Positions 46,360-55,238 of a stretch of DNA of 64,000 nt are shown in pieces (positions within the stretch are counted from its first letter, which is position 1; each line of letters opens with the position of its first letter). The stretch comes from Halomonas alkalicola (GTDB taxonomy: Bacteria; Pseudomonadota; Gammaproteobacteria; Pseudomonadales; Halomonadaceae), in the NCBI RefSeq assembly GCF_030704205.1, contig NZ_CP131913.1, forward strand, positions 1,798,001 to 1,862,000. The letters run 5' to 3'. The notes beneath the pieces were generated by a model. It was not told the DNA's origin. It saw nothing but the letters and a program-made list of their open reading frames with translations, and did no database searches. The translations under genes and the position numbers were made by a program.

Positions 46360-48252
46360 TCAAGATGATGACGCCTTGCGCCGGCTGCCGGCGCCTTTTC
46401 CTGGCGTCTTGCTCTTCGACTGAGGCATCGTCACCGTGGACTCTCGCGCATGCTGCACCAGCTTCTCTACCATCCCGGCCTGACGGCCCATGAACTCCTG
46501 CAGCGCCAGGCGCCCTGCCGCGACGTCATCCAACGCCTGTTCCCAGAGCGCCGTCATGCCGGGATTGGTGATGACGGTAGGCAGCGCATCGATCAGCTTC
46601 TGGCCGGTCGGCGTCGAAACCAGGGCCCGCTTCTGCCGCTTGATGAAGCCCCGCTTCAGCAGGGTCTCGATGATGCCGGCTCGCGTTGCCTCGGTGCCGA
46701 TCCCTGCCGTCTCCTTGAGACGCGCCTTCAGTCGCTCGTCTGTCACGAACCGAGCGGCATGCTTCATGGCGGCGACCAGGGTGCCCTCGGTGAAGGGCTT
46801 GGGCGGTGTCGTTTGTTTGGCCAGCACCTCAAGCTGACGGGCCTGGCAGCACTCCCCCTCGCTCAGCGACGGCAGCGGGGGCGCTTCCCGTTCCTCGTCG
46901 CCGCCATCTCCAACCGCCGCCCGGGGAAAGAGTTCGCGCCACCCTTCCACACGCACCTGCCGCCCTGAGGCCACAAACGCTTCGCCCTCCAGGTCTACCC
47001 GCACCTCGGTCCGATCGTACTCGTGAGCCGGCAGAAACTGGGCCAGGTAGTGGCGACGAATCAGGTCGTAGACGTTGCGCTCGTCATCGCTCAACTTGGC
47101 CAGGTCGCAGGCCGCGGTCGGGATGATGCCGTGGTGGGCGGTAATCTTGCTGTCGTTCCAGACACGGCTCTTGCGGCTCGTGTCCAGCCGCTGGCGAAGC
47201 GGTGACAGCACCTCATCCGAATGCAGCAGCATCGTCACGATGCGCTCGGCATCATCGCGCTGCGACTCCGGCAGATACCGACAGTCGGTTCGCGGGTAGC
47301 TGGTCGCCTTGTGGACTTCGTAGAGCGCCTGGGCGATATCCAATACCTGCTGGGCACCGTAACCAAAGCGGCGCGACGCCTCCTGCTGCAGCGATGAGAG
47401 ATCCATCACCAGTGGCGCCGCCTCCTTCTTGCGGCTCGTCTCGAGGTGGCTGACACCCCCCTGCTGCCCGGTGACTCGCTGAGCCAATGACCGGGCGGCT
47501 TCCTCGCTGACGCAGCGCCCCGCGGCATCCTGGATCGAGGCATCACTCGGTTGCCACTTCGCCTGAAAGGTCCCGCCCGACGCCTGCAGATGCGCCACGA
47601 CTTCCCAGAAGGGCTGGGGAACGAAGTTGGCAATCTCCCGGTCGCGATCCACGACCAGCCGCAGTGCAGGCGTCTGTACACGTCCCACCGAGAGCACTCC
47701 CTGATGGCCCTGTCGCTGAGCCAGCACCGTATAGGCCCGGGTCAGATTCATCCCGACCAGCCAATCGGCCCGGCTACGCCCAAGGCCAGCCAGATATAGC
47801 GGGTAGGTCGCCTCGCCGGGCCTGATGCCGGCCAGGGCCTTGCGGATCGAGGCATCATCCAGGGCCGAGAGCCACAAGCGGGTGACCTTCCCCCGATAGC
47901 CGCAGTGATCCAAGATTTCGCGGGCGATGGTTTCCCCTTCCCGGTCGGCATCGGTGGCCACTACCACCTCGGTCGCCTGGCCCAGCAGCTTCTTCACGAC
48001 ACCGAACTGCTTGCGGCCGCTCTTCTTGATTTCCATCTTCCAGGTAGAAGGCAGAATCGGCAGCGCTTCCAGCGACCAGCGCTTGAGCGCTGGATCGTAC
48101 TGCTCCGGCGGAGCCTGCTCGAGCAGGTGCCCGAACCCCCAGGTCACGACACACCCCTCGCCCTTCAAGAAGCCCTCGCTGCGCTGGCCGGCACCAATCA
48201 CGCGGGCAATATCTCGGGCCTGCGAAGGCTTCTCGCACAGGAATAGACGCAT
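46360..48252 (-). CDS. topB: DNA topoisomerase III
   Basis: 630 aa, type IA topoisomerase. The N-terminal Toprim domain starts MRLFLCEKPSQARDIARVIG with DADREGETIAREIL; the catalytic tyrosine lies in SYPRTDCRYLPE; RSRADWLVGMNLTRAYT is present. C-terminal end is basic. It resolves recombination or replication intermediates of the ICE. ATG at 48252 is chosen since Toprim begins there. Homologues lie at the same place in PFGI-1-like ICEs. Intact. Confidence 0.95.
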   Translation of the reverse strand: MRLFLCEKPSQARDIARVIGAGQRSEGFLKGEGCVVTWGFGHLLEQAPPEQYDPALKRWSLEALPILPSTWKMEIKKSGRKQFGVVKKLLGQATEVVVATDADREGETIAREILDHCGYRGKVTRLWLSALDDASIRKALAGIRPGEATYPLYLAGLGRSRADWLVGMNLTRAYTVLAQRQGHQGVLSVGRVQTPALRLVVDRDREIANFVPQPFWEVVAHLQASGGTFQAKWQPSDASIQDAAGRCVSEEAARSLAQRVTGQQGGVSHLETSRKKEAAPLVMDLSSLQQEASRRFGYGAQQVLDIAQALYEVHKATSYPRTDCRYLPESQRDDAERIVTMLLHSDEVLSPLRQRLDTSRKSRVWNDSKITAHHGIIPTAACDLAKLSDDERNVYDLIRRHYLAQFLPAHEYDRTEVRVDLEGEAFVASGRQVRVEGWRELFPRAAVGDGGDEEREAPPLPSLSEGECCQARQLEVLAKQTTPPKPFTEGTLVAAMKHAARFVTDERLKARLKETAGIGTEATRAGIIETLLKRGFIKRQKRALVSTPTGQKLIDALPTVITNPGMTALWEQALDDVAAGRLALQEFMGRQAGMVEKLVQHARESTVTMPQSKSKTPGKGAGSRRKASSS

Positions 48253-48400
48253 TGGCACACCTCCCACATAAGCGTGGAGGGCAGCATGGCAAGGCAGTGG
48301 AAGGGAGCGAAGCAAGAAAGGGAACGAGCGCGAATTGGCTTTGTTACACCCGGGGGAGAGGCGAGGGCAAAGGCCCGATACGAGGTCGGGCCAGGATGGA

Positions 48401-48604
48401 CTAGGCGTAAGTATTGATCAGGGTACCCAGGTTGCCGCTACTGGCCAGCTGCGGGTCTGCGGCGGCCGACTCCATCAGAGCAGCGACCTGATCTTTCTGA
48501 ATATCGAGGGCTTCCTTGAACACCTGCATCTGGACCTGCTGGGCAGCCTGCGCTTGCTGCAGTACCAGGGCCTGACTCACTGCGCTGTTGACGGCGGAAT
48601 CCAT
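48401..48604 (-). CDS. YjfB-family small protein (putative motility)
   Basis: 67 aa, helical: MDSAVNSAVSQALVLQQAQA with VQMQVFKEALDIQKDQVAALM and the ending GNLGTLINTYA. The layout (helical start, VLKxAxD-like centre, LGxxIxxYA end) fits the YjfB family, named putative motility proteins. Such a gene is unusual in an ICE maintenance module. A ribosome site (GGAGG) precedes the ATG. Confidence 0.7.
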   Translation of the reverse strand: MDSAVNSAVSQALVLQQAQAAQQVQMQVFKEALDIQKDQVAALMESAAADPQLASSGNLGTLINTYA

Positions 48605-48702
48605 GTCACGCCTCCCTCCTTGTGAATAGAGCCCAAGCCTACCAGGCGAGTCATGGGAGGGGCAAAGCGGGCGTCTGCGACTGATCCTTTATTATGCCGT
48701 CT

Positions 48703-48927
48703 TCAAGAGTTAGCCATCAGCTCGGCGACGTCCATCACGTCGCCCAGGAGGAACAGCATCTGGGTGCCGTTAGAGCCGGCACCTCTGACAATGGGCTGGG
48801 GCGGCGCATGGCCGCGAAGGTCGCGGCCATGCTGAAGGGCATCCTTGAACTCGGTGACACGAACACCCAGCAGCTGCGCTGCATGAGTGATGCCGATCCG
48901 CTCTTTTCTCAGTGCTGGCGATGTCAC
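48703..48927 (-). CDS. Small putative DNA-binding protein
   Basis: 74 aa. The first half, RIGITHAAQLLGVRVTEFKDALQHG, has the shape of a helix-turn-helix as in excisionase or MerR-like proteins. The second half, PPQPIVRGAGSNGTQMLFLLGDVMDVAELM, matches the wing-like end seen in small phage/ICE regulators. Function not known; possibly a regulator of the adjacent ICE genes. Confidence 0.55.
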   Translation of the reverse strand: MTSPALRKERIGITHAAQLLGVRVTEFKDALQHGRDLRGHAPPQPIVRGAGSNGTQMLFLLGDVMDVAELMANS

Positions 48928-48947
48928 CGAATGCCCTCCTGTCTGCG

Positions 48948-49538
48948 CTAACGGAGCGCCATAGGGAAACGCTCCTCAAGCGCCTCACCCATGGCATCCC
49001 CATCGTACCCGGCACTGGTCGTTGGCAGGTACTCTACGTTGATACGAGAGCCACTGCCGTCGCGCTGTATTTGAGCTTTCAGCACCAGGGAGTGCTCGGC
49101 CCCGTTAACGGCCTGCCTGGCATAGTCACTCATCTGGTAGAAAGCGCCGGGCGTGGCATCGAAGTGCCAGGCATTGTCCATCATCGCCCACTGGTCAGAG
49201 TTGCTGTTCGGGTTGAAGTCCGCATCGGAGCGGAATCCGAACTCGGAACGCACCCGAGCATAGGCCGTATCCACATCAAGCGGCGATGCCATGCTGAAGC
49301 GCCCATGCCGGCTACTTGCCGATACTTCCTGGCCGCTGCTGGCTGCCTCAGCATCCTTTTCGATAGCAGGCTGCTGCCCGGGGTCGTAATTGACTGGTTC
49401 CCCGGTCACCGGATTGTTGATACAGGTCAGGCAGCGCCCTTGAGAGTAGAGATGGTCCTGTGTGGCACAGCCCACTACCAGCGTCACAGCAACGCCCAGG
49501 CCCATCCAGCACAGCACCCTCTTGGCTCCCTTCATCAT
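48948..49538 (-). CDS. ICE lipoprotein, hypothetical
   Basis: 196 aa with a lipoprotein signal: CWMGLGVAVTLVVGCATQ. The mature protein includes GRCLTCINNPVTGEPVNYDPG with two Cys, then a C-terminal domain starting VDTAYARVRSEFGFRSDAD. Start at the ATGATG preceded by GGAGAA. Encoded between ssb and the small regulator. A surface or periplasmic lipoprotein of unknown role, possibly in entry exclusion; that is a guess. Confidence 0.65.
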   Translation of the reverse strand: MMKGAKRVLCWMGLGVAVTLVVGCATQDHLYSQGRCLTCINNPVTGEPVNYDPGQQPAIEKDAEAASSGQEVSASSRHGRFSMASPLDVDTAYARVRSEFGFRSDADFNPNSNSDQWAMMDNAWHFDATPGAFYQMSDYARQAVNGAEHSLVLKAQIQRDGSGSRINVEYLPTTSAGYDGDAMGEALEERFPMALR

Positions 49539-49572
49539 TCTTCTCCTTGATTCATCCATGATCTTTCAGCGG

Positions 49573-50007
49573 CTAGCCCCCGTAGCCTTCCTGGCTGGCT
49601 CCCGGGCCGCTGGCATACTGCTCAGCCGGCTGTTGATGGCTATGGGGGGCATCCATGATTACCTGAGCCACCCGGTGAGGCAAGATAGCGACCCGGTCTG
49701 CCTGCACCTTGAACGCCGTTCGCGTCTCGCCGCTCTGCTCCCAGCTGTCCTGAACCATCTTGCCCACTACCACAATCCGCATGCCCCGCTGGTACAGTCG
49801 GGACCAGCGCTCGGCATCACGGTGCCACCACTCCACATCGGCCCAGAAGCCACCACGATCCACGATCTCTCCATCCTTGGGGACCAGGTTATCGAATCGC
49901 ACGTTTAGCCTGAGCAGCGTGCGGGGCGGCTGGTTCTCACGCACGGGGAATGTCCGAACCTCCGGATCGCTGCCGATATTTCCCTCACCGTAAAAGCGGG
50001 TGCCCAT
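49573..50007 (-). CDS. ssb: Single-stranded DNA-binding protein
   Basis: 144 aa, OB fold: MGTRFYGEGNIGSDPEVRTF, with LRLNVRFDN, GGFWADVEWWHRDAERWSRL and RGMRIVVVGKMVQDSWEQ. The C-terminal tail is Gln/Gly-rich and lacks the acidic DDDIPF-type tip of chromosomal SSB. ICE-borne SSB protects transferred strands. RBS AAGGAGG lies before ATG 50007. Confidence 0.88.
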   Translation of the reverse strand: MGTRFYGEGNIGSDPEVRTFPVRENQPPRTLLRLNVRFDNLVPKDGEIVDRGGFWADVEWWHRDAERWSRLYQRGMRIVVVGKMVQDSWEQSGETRTAFKVQADRVAILPHRVAQVIMDAPHSHQQPAEQYASGPGASQEGYGG

Positions 50008-50235
50008 GGGTATCCTCCTTGGTCGTTATCGCTGAAATGAGACGGCATGCTCGATATCGGCCAGCGCCTTGCCGATTCGCTTGATCGACCAGTTGATCGT
50101 GGCCGCCTTGGCATTGAACACGCAGCGCTGCACCTCGAGATCGATGACGGACTGCCGCATCGCCTCGGATATGTCGTCGCGAGACAGGAACGTTTCCAGC
50201 AGCCAAAGCCCCATGCTCCTCTGCCTGTTATCGCG

Positions 50236-51618
50236 GAGTTAAGCTCAGTTCTTGTGTATGGAGGGCAGTAGAGAGGGTGGCGTATCCTGTTGATTGATCT
50301 CGCTAGATCACAACCAACATAGGACGGATACGCCATGACCGATTCTACTCTCCAAGCCGTGACGCAGCCAGACGCAGGTGCCACCGATCCGCTGCATGAA
50401 CTGCTGCGTAAGGGAGCCCGAGACCTGATCGCCAAGGCCGTGGAGGCGGAGTTGAGCACGTTTCTGGAGCTATATGCCGACAAGACGCTGGAAGACGGCC
50501 GTCGAGCCGTCGTCCGCAACGGCTACCTGCCGGAGCGCACCGTGCAGACCGGTATCGGCGATGTCGAGATCAAGGTGCCCCGGGTCCGTGACCGCAGTGG
50601 CGACGGGGTGACCTTCAGCAGCGTGCTGCTGCCGCCCTACCTGAAGCGGGCCCGCAGTATCGATGAGCTGATCCCCTGGCTCTACCTGAAGGGAGTCTCC
50701 ACCGGCGATTACCAGGAGGCCCTGTCGGCCCTGCTGGGTGACCAGGCCAAGGGTCTCTCGGCCAACACCGTGTCGCGGCTCAAGAAGCAGTGGGAGGACG
50801 AGCATGCCGACTGGCAAAAGCGTGACCTGGCAGAGCAGCGCTATGTCTACTGGTGGGCGGACGGCGTGTACAGCAACGTGCGCATGGATGACCGCCTGTG
50901 CCTGTTGGTGATCATCGGCGTCACCGAGCAGGGTCGCAAGGAGCTGGTGGCTGTCGAGGATGGGCAACGCGAGTCGGAGGCCAGCTGGAAAGAGCTGCTC
51001 ACGGGTCTACGCGAGCGCGGACTGACCACTGCCCCCAAGCTGGCGGTCGGCGACGGCGCCATGGGCTTCTGGGCTGCACTGAGCAAGGTCTATCCGGAGA
51101 CCGATCACCAGCGTTGCTGGGTCCACAAGACCGCCAACATACTGAATAAGCTGCCGAAATCCGTGCAGCCCAAGGTCAAGGCCGACCTTCACGAGATCTG
51201 GATGGCCGAGACCCGCGATGAGGCACACAAGGCCTTCGATCGCACCGTGAAACGCTTCGAGGCCAAGTACCCCAGAGCCATGGAGTGCCTGGCCAAGGAT
51301 CGGGAGGAGTTGCTGGCGTTCTATGACTACCCGGCAGAGCACTGGGTGCATATCCGCACCACCAACCCGATCGAATCGACCTTCGCCACGGTCCGCCTGC
51401 GGAGCAAGCGGAGCCGGAATTGCGGCTCCAGAGCGACGACCCTGGCGATGGTCTTCAAGCTGCTTCAGAGCGCCCAGAAGCGCTGGAAGCGGATCAAGGG
51501 GTTCAACAAGCTGGAGCTGGTCGTGAACAACGTCCAGTTCCAGGATGGCGAGCCCTTGACCGATCAGTCAGACAGGTCTGCCGCCTGACCGGCTATACAC
51601 AGGATTTGACAATAACTC
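50236..51618 (+). mobile_element. IS256-family element, copy 3 (intact)
   Basis: 1,383 bp, ends GAGTTAAGCTCAGTTCTTG and, read inward from the right, GAGTTATTGTCAAATCCTG. Target duplication GTTATCGCG at 50227-50235 and 51619-51627. Nearly identical to copy 1, which suggests recent transposition, with this copy the likely source. Confidence 0.93.
50335..51588 (+). CDS. IS256-family transposase (intact, copy 3)
   Basis: 417 aa, [20 protein letters not shown] onward. Complete: [20 protein letters not shown] with the first Asp, [20 protein letters not shown] with the second, [21 protein letters not shown] with the Glu. Closely matches the degenerate copy 1 along its whole length. Probably active. 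Confidence 0.93.
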   Translation: MTDSTLQAVTQPDAGATDPLHELLRKGARDLIAKAVEAELSTFLELYADKTLEDGRRAVVRNGYLPERTVQTGIGDVEIKVPRVRDRSGDGVTFSSVLLPPYLKRARSIDELIPWLYLKGVSTGDYQEALSALLGDQAKGLSANTVSRLKKQWEDEHADWQKRDLAEQRYVYWWADGVYSNVRMDDRLCLLVIIGVTEQGRKELVAVEDGQRESEASWKELLTGLRERGLTTAPKLAVGDGAMGFWAALSKVYPETDHQRCWVHKTANILNKLPKSVQPKVKADLHEIWMAETRDEAHKAFDRTVKRFEAKYPRAMECLAKDREELLAFYDYPAEHWVHIRTTNPIESTFATVRLRSKRSRNCGSRATTLAMVFKLLQSAQKRWKRIKGFNKLELVVNNVQFQDGEPLTDQSDRSAA

Positions 51619-51895
51619 GTTATCGCGCCACTGCAGCGTTCTGGCAGGAACGCCTGATTTACCCCATGGGGTCAGCCAGAGGTCGGTCGACTTCAGCAAC
51701 CCCCCATTCGCCTGCGAGGCTATATCGATCGCCTCTTGCCGCGCCGCTCTTGCCGACTCCTCCAACTCATCACGGAGCCGAATCAGCTCCCCCTTACCCT
51801 TAAAGGGTTTTAAAAAACCCTTTGCGTACCTGTTGAATGCATCATTGCCATAGCTGTTCGATGCGGTATCCAAGCTGCCCCCTCATGCACTTGCC

Positions 51896-53048
51896 GTGAT
51901 GCCACTGGCATCACCCCGAAGACCTCCCTCCGGCACCACCGCCCAGGTGATTACACTGGAATCACCCCAAGGCCTCCTCCGGCACCACCGCCCAAGTGAT
52001 GCCACTGGCATCACCCCGGAGGCCTCTTCGGCACCACCGCCCAAGTGATGCCACTGGCATCACCCTGGAGGCCTCCTCGGCACCACCGCCCAGATGATTC
52101 CAGTGGAATCACCCCCGGGGCCCTCCCCGGCACCACCGACCAAGTGATGCCACTGGCATCACCCTGGAGGCCTCCTCGGCACCATCGCCCAAGTGATGCC
52201 ACTGGCATCACCCTGGAGGCCTCCTCGGCACCGCCGATCAAGTGATTCCAGTGGAATCACCCCGGAGACCTCCCTCCGGCACCGCCGCCCAGGTGATTCC
52301 AGTGGAATCACCCCCGGGGCCCTCCTCGGCACCACCGCCCAAGTGATGCCACTGGCATCACCCTGGAGGCCTCCTCGGCACCGCCGCCCAGGTGATTCCA
52401 GTGGAATCACCCCCGGGGCCCTCCCCGGCACCACCGACCAAGTGATGCCACTGGCATACCCCTGGAGGCCTCCCCGGCACCACCGACCAAGTGATGCCAC
52501 TGGCATCACCCCAGAGACCTCCTCGGCACCACCGCCCAAGTGATGCCACTGGCATCACCCTGGAGGCCTCCTCGGCACCACCGCCCAAGTGATGCCACTG
52601 GCATCACCCTGGAGCCCTCCCCGGCACCACCGACCAAGTGATGCCACTGGCATCACCCCAGAGACCTCCTCGGCACCACCGCCCAAGTGATGCCACTGGC
52701 ATCACCCTGGAGCCCTCCCCGGCACCACCGACCAAGTGATGCCACTGGCATCACCCCAGAGACCTCCTCGGCACCACCGCCCAAGTGATGCCACTGGCAT
52801 CACCCTGGAGGCCTCCTCGGCACCGCCGCCCAAGTGATGCCACTGGCATCACCCTGGAGGCCTCCTCGGCACCACCGATCAAGTGATGCCACTGGCATCA
52901 CCCTGGAGCCCTCCCCGGCACCACCGACCAAGTGATGCCACTGGCATCACCCTGGAGGCCTCCTCGGCACCGCCGCCCAGGTGATTCCAGTGGAATCACC
53001 CCGGGGCCCTCCTCGGCACCGCCGCCCAGGTGATTCCAGTGGAATCAC
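51896..53048. repeat. 24-unit palindromic repeat array, 49-bp period
   Basis: Twenty-four 19-bp palindromes are spaced 49 bp apart, with a few intervals of 50 or 51. Seventeen are class G, GTGATGCCACTGGCATCAC; seven are class T, GTGATTCCAGTGGAATCAC. The unit at 51947 and those at 52094 and 52442 carry one to three changed bases. The 30-bp linkers are also conserved, with a second palindrome GGAGGCCTCC or a CCCCGGGG/GGGCCC run. The period is not a multiple of three and no frame crosses it with codon bias. The array fills the space between the DUF3158 and TIGR03761 genes; the last unit includes the TIGR03761 stop codon. Best explanation: binding sites for an ICE replication or partition protein. 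Not proved. Confidence 0.95.
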
Positions 53049-53794
53049 GTCGAGGGAGCGTCTCCTGGCTCCCCAGCGGAAGGCGGTGAGTCTCCTTTCG
53101 ACTCGCCGTCGCTGCCGGCCCTCGCGGCCTCAGCTGGCTTGGCAATCGGCGGTGCAAACTCGCTGCGCCGCTTGCCGGAGAGCACATCGTCAGGGAGTGC
53201 GCCGAACTTCTCGATGGCGTCTCGAGCCTTGGCATTGTTGGCGGCAAAGTCATCCCGGGTGGCACCGCTGAAGCCGGGGTACTTCTGGGTGCTCGCGCAC
53301 AGGCTGCGCAGGAGGTGACCCCCCACCCGGACGTACTCCTCCATCTGTCGCCGGCCAATCAGGGCGATATGGTGAGCAAGCATGACGCGCCTGACGAAGC
53401 GGTCGAAATCGATCAGCAGGCGCAGAGCGAGCCAGCCGTGTTGGCCGCCCGTATAGACGGGAATCTTGAGGGGCTGCTGGTTGAGATTCTCTTCCACGTC
53501 CAGCTCTGGCGGCAGCTGAGCCAGCAGGTTATCCAGCTCCTGAAGGCGCTGGTCCAGCTGAGCTCGCGTCTCGGCGAGCTTGGCATCCAGCTGCAGCAGC
53601 CAGTGATCCGCATAGGGGTCATCCTTGGCGGCGTTCTGCTTGATCGCACCGCAGATCAGCAGAAACTGCCGCATGCCGATAATCTGCGGACGCCCTGTCT
53701 CGACGCCTCGCCCCTTCCAGATCCGTGCTGCGTGATGGGTGTGTAGCGTCAGCTCGATCTTGCTGCGCAGTGCTCCCAGGCGATCAACGGCCAT
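53045..53794 (-). CDS. ICE protein, TIGR03761 (PFL_4669) family
   Basis: 249 aa: RLGALRSKIELTLHTHHAAR followed by WKGRGVETGRPQIIGMRQFLLIC, a helical centre, and the conserved DFDRFVRRVMLAHHIALIGRRQMEEYVRVGGHLLRSLC. This is the TIGR03761 family, found in the replication module of ICEs between STY4528 and DUF3158. C-terminal 40 residues low complexity. The stop codon TGA lies inside the last palindrome of the array. A DNA-binding role on the array is possible but not shown. Confidence 0.87.
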   Translation of the reverse strand: MAVDRLGALRSKIELTLHTHHAARIWKGRGVETGRPQIIGMRQFLLICGAIKQNAAKDDPYADHWLLQLDAKLAETRAQLDQRLQELDNLLAQLPPELDVEENLNQQPLKIPVYTGGQHGWLALRLLIDFDRFVRRVMLAHHIALIGRRQMEEYVRVGGHLLRSLCASTQKYPGFSGATRDDFAANNAKARDAIEKFGALPDDVLSGKRRSEFAPPIAKPAEAARAGSDGESKGDSPPSAGEPGDAPST

Positions 53795-53876
53795 GTCGCG
53801 TTGCCCTCATGCTGATGTGTGTCCGCGGTACGGCAGGCACTGTCAATCAGTTGATGCGGGGAAGACAGGGGAATCG

Positions 53877-55238
53877 TTAATGGCCGCTGAGTGGGTTTTT
53901 CCCGGCCGATGGCCACAACCCCAGCGAGCGCAGACACTGCTCTCGGGCGGCTTGGTCTTCCTCGGGCGAGGTGGTGCTCGGCTCGGCAATCGACGGCTCC
54001 GCTGTCCGGGGGGAGGACGGCGGTACGCTTCGAGCTGCCGGCCGCTCGGCGGCGGCGGAAGCCCCCTGGGGCGCCCTCCCCGCCCGGCGCTCCGCCTGAG
54101 CCTGGGCGTAGCCGGTTGCCACGAACTCGCCACCGATGGCTCGCTTGATCAGCCCTCGCAGGAAGCCCTTGGGGTTTCGCACCGAGCCACCGCTCACGCG
54201 CCCTGCCGCCTCGTCGAGAATCGCCTGCTGGGTGTCGCCGGCCAGCTCCGCCATCAGCAGCTGAGTCGCCTGGCGTTCGCTCTCATCCATCGAGAGACAT
54301 GCCGGCCAGTGCAGGTTCACGGCTGAGGTACCTGTAGGTTTTACACAGTGTGAAGTACGTACTGTACGGGAAGAACTGCCCGAGTTTTCATCGAGAACTG
54401 CCTCGACAGCCCGATAAGCCTTTGATTTCAGGCTTGGTTCTCTCTGAAAACCAGGGGAGTTCTCTCGATGCACTCGGCCGGGTTCTCGATGAGAACTCGG
54501 CTGCCTGCCCTGGTTCTTCTGGTCAGTCACGGTAGAGAACTGGGCAGCGTCATGCCTGACAGGCGACCGGCTCCGGGCCTGCCGGGAGCGAGAGGCCATG
54601 GTATCGAGACGCGTCGGCAGCTCATGCAGGGCACCGGCTTCCTGGAGCTCCTCGAGCACCATGGCAGCGACGGCCTTGACCACCTTGTTCTGGTGATCAA
54701 GGCAGCGACACACATACTCAACGTAGTCGGCATCCAGCACCGAAGCTTCAGCGGGCGAAAGCGGCTCGTCGTGCAGGATATAGACGTTGCCGATAATGCG
54801 GCCGTTCTGCGCGTTGCGCGCCCGGTGCCCGAGGCTGACCCAGCGGGTCAGGCGAAGCACAGCGATAACCCGGGCGACCGTGGCCCGCGACGCCTTCTGG
54901 CCCGGCGCCCCCCGCAGCAAGGGCTGCAGTTCGTCGTAGGTCGGCACCGCGGTGGTTCGGTCCGGATTGACCAGCATGCGCATCATCTGCCAGCCAAGCT
55001 TGTCAACGTGCCCGAGGCGCGGATCCAGCAGCAACGACCGCGGCACGGTCTCATGGGGGTTCCCGAAGAACAGCAGGCCATCGAGGCCCGAGGATGCGGC
55101 TTCTCCAGACTGCCCAACCTCACCGTTCACAACGGAGGACGCCGGGGACTCGCCCCGGCGCTGGGTCAGCTCGGAAGCCGCCTGGCCAATCAGGCGATCC
55201 AGCCCCTTCCGAGTGGCATCACGAAGCTGCACCATCAC
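53877..55238 (-). CDS. STY4528-family replication-associated protein
   Basis: 453 aa. A winged-helix-like N-terminal half: DKLGWQMMRMLVNPDRTTAVPTYDELQPLL and SRATVARVIAVLRLTRWVSLG. The C-terminal part has LAGDTQQAILDEAAGRVSGG followed by VRNPKGFLRGLIKRAIGGEFV, then a Pro/Ala-rich tail. This fits the pathogenicity-relevant replication protein family STY4528 of SPI-7-like elements. It is a candidate initiator, and the best candidate to bind the palindromic array. Start overlaps the DUF2857 stop by 4 bp. Confidence 0.83.
   Translation of the reverse strand: MMVQLRDATRKGLDRLIGQAASELTQRRGESPASSVVNGEVGQSGEAASSGLDGLLFFGNPHETVPRSLLLDPRLGHVDKLGWQMMRMLVNPDRTTAVPTYDELQPLLRGAPGQKASRATVARVIAVLRLTRWVSLGHRARNAQNGRIIGNVYILHDEPLSPAEASVLDADYVEYVCRCLDHQNKVVKAVAAMVLEELQEAGALHELPTRLDTMASRSRQARSRSPVRHDAAQFSTVTDQKNQGRQPSSHREPGRVHRENSPGFQREPSLKSKAYRAVEAVLDENSGSSSRTVRTSHCVKPTGTSAVNLHWPACLSMDESERQATQLLMAELAGDTQQAILDEAAGRVSGGSVRNPKGFLRGLIKRAIGGEFVATGYAQAQAERRAGRAPQGASAAAERPAARSVPPSSPRTAEPSIAEPSTTSPEEDQAAREQCLRSLGLWPSAGKNPLSGH

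Larger units (their letters stand above)
50026..51873 (-). pseudogene. DUF3158-family ICE gene interrupted by IS256-family copy 3
   Basis: The 5' part (51873 to 51619) starts at TTG 51873 and reads MDTASNSYGNDAFNRYAKGF to RTLQWRDN. The 3' part (50235 to 50026) reads RQRSMGLWLLETFLSRDD to HAVSFQR. The 9-bp duplication GTTATCGCG flanks the IS. Removal rejoins the frame exactly at WRDN-RQRSMG, giving a protein of about 150 aa. Position between ssb and TIGR03761 is that of DUF3158 in related ICEs. The start is only 22 bp from the first palindrome of the large array, so the array may lie in its promoter. Confidence 0.85.

Noticed and set aside
51900..53040. Repeat-protein genes within the array (open frames of 66-126 codons on both strands)
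   Set aside because: The 49-bp period is not a multiple of three, so each frame changes from unit to unit. There are no ribosome sites, and the frames arise from GC-rich repeats.
51896..53048. CRISPR array
   Set aside because: The 30-bp intervals between palindromes are nearly identical to each other instead of unique spacers, the repeated 19-mer is a full palindrome, and no cas gene is present.
55217..55226. Additional array-type half-site GTGGCATCAC at the start of the STY4528-like gene
   Set aside because: Only one arm matches and it lies in coding sequence (DATRKG), so chance is a sufficient explanation.
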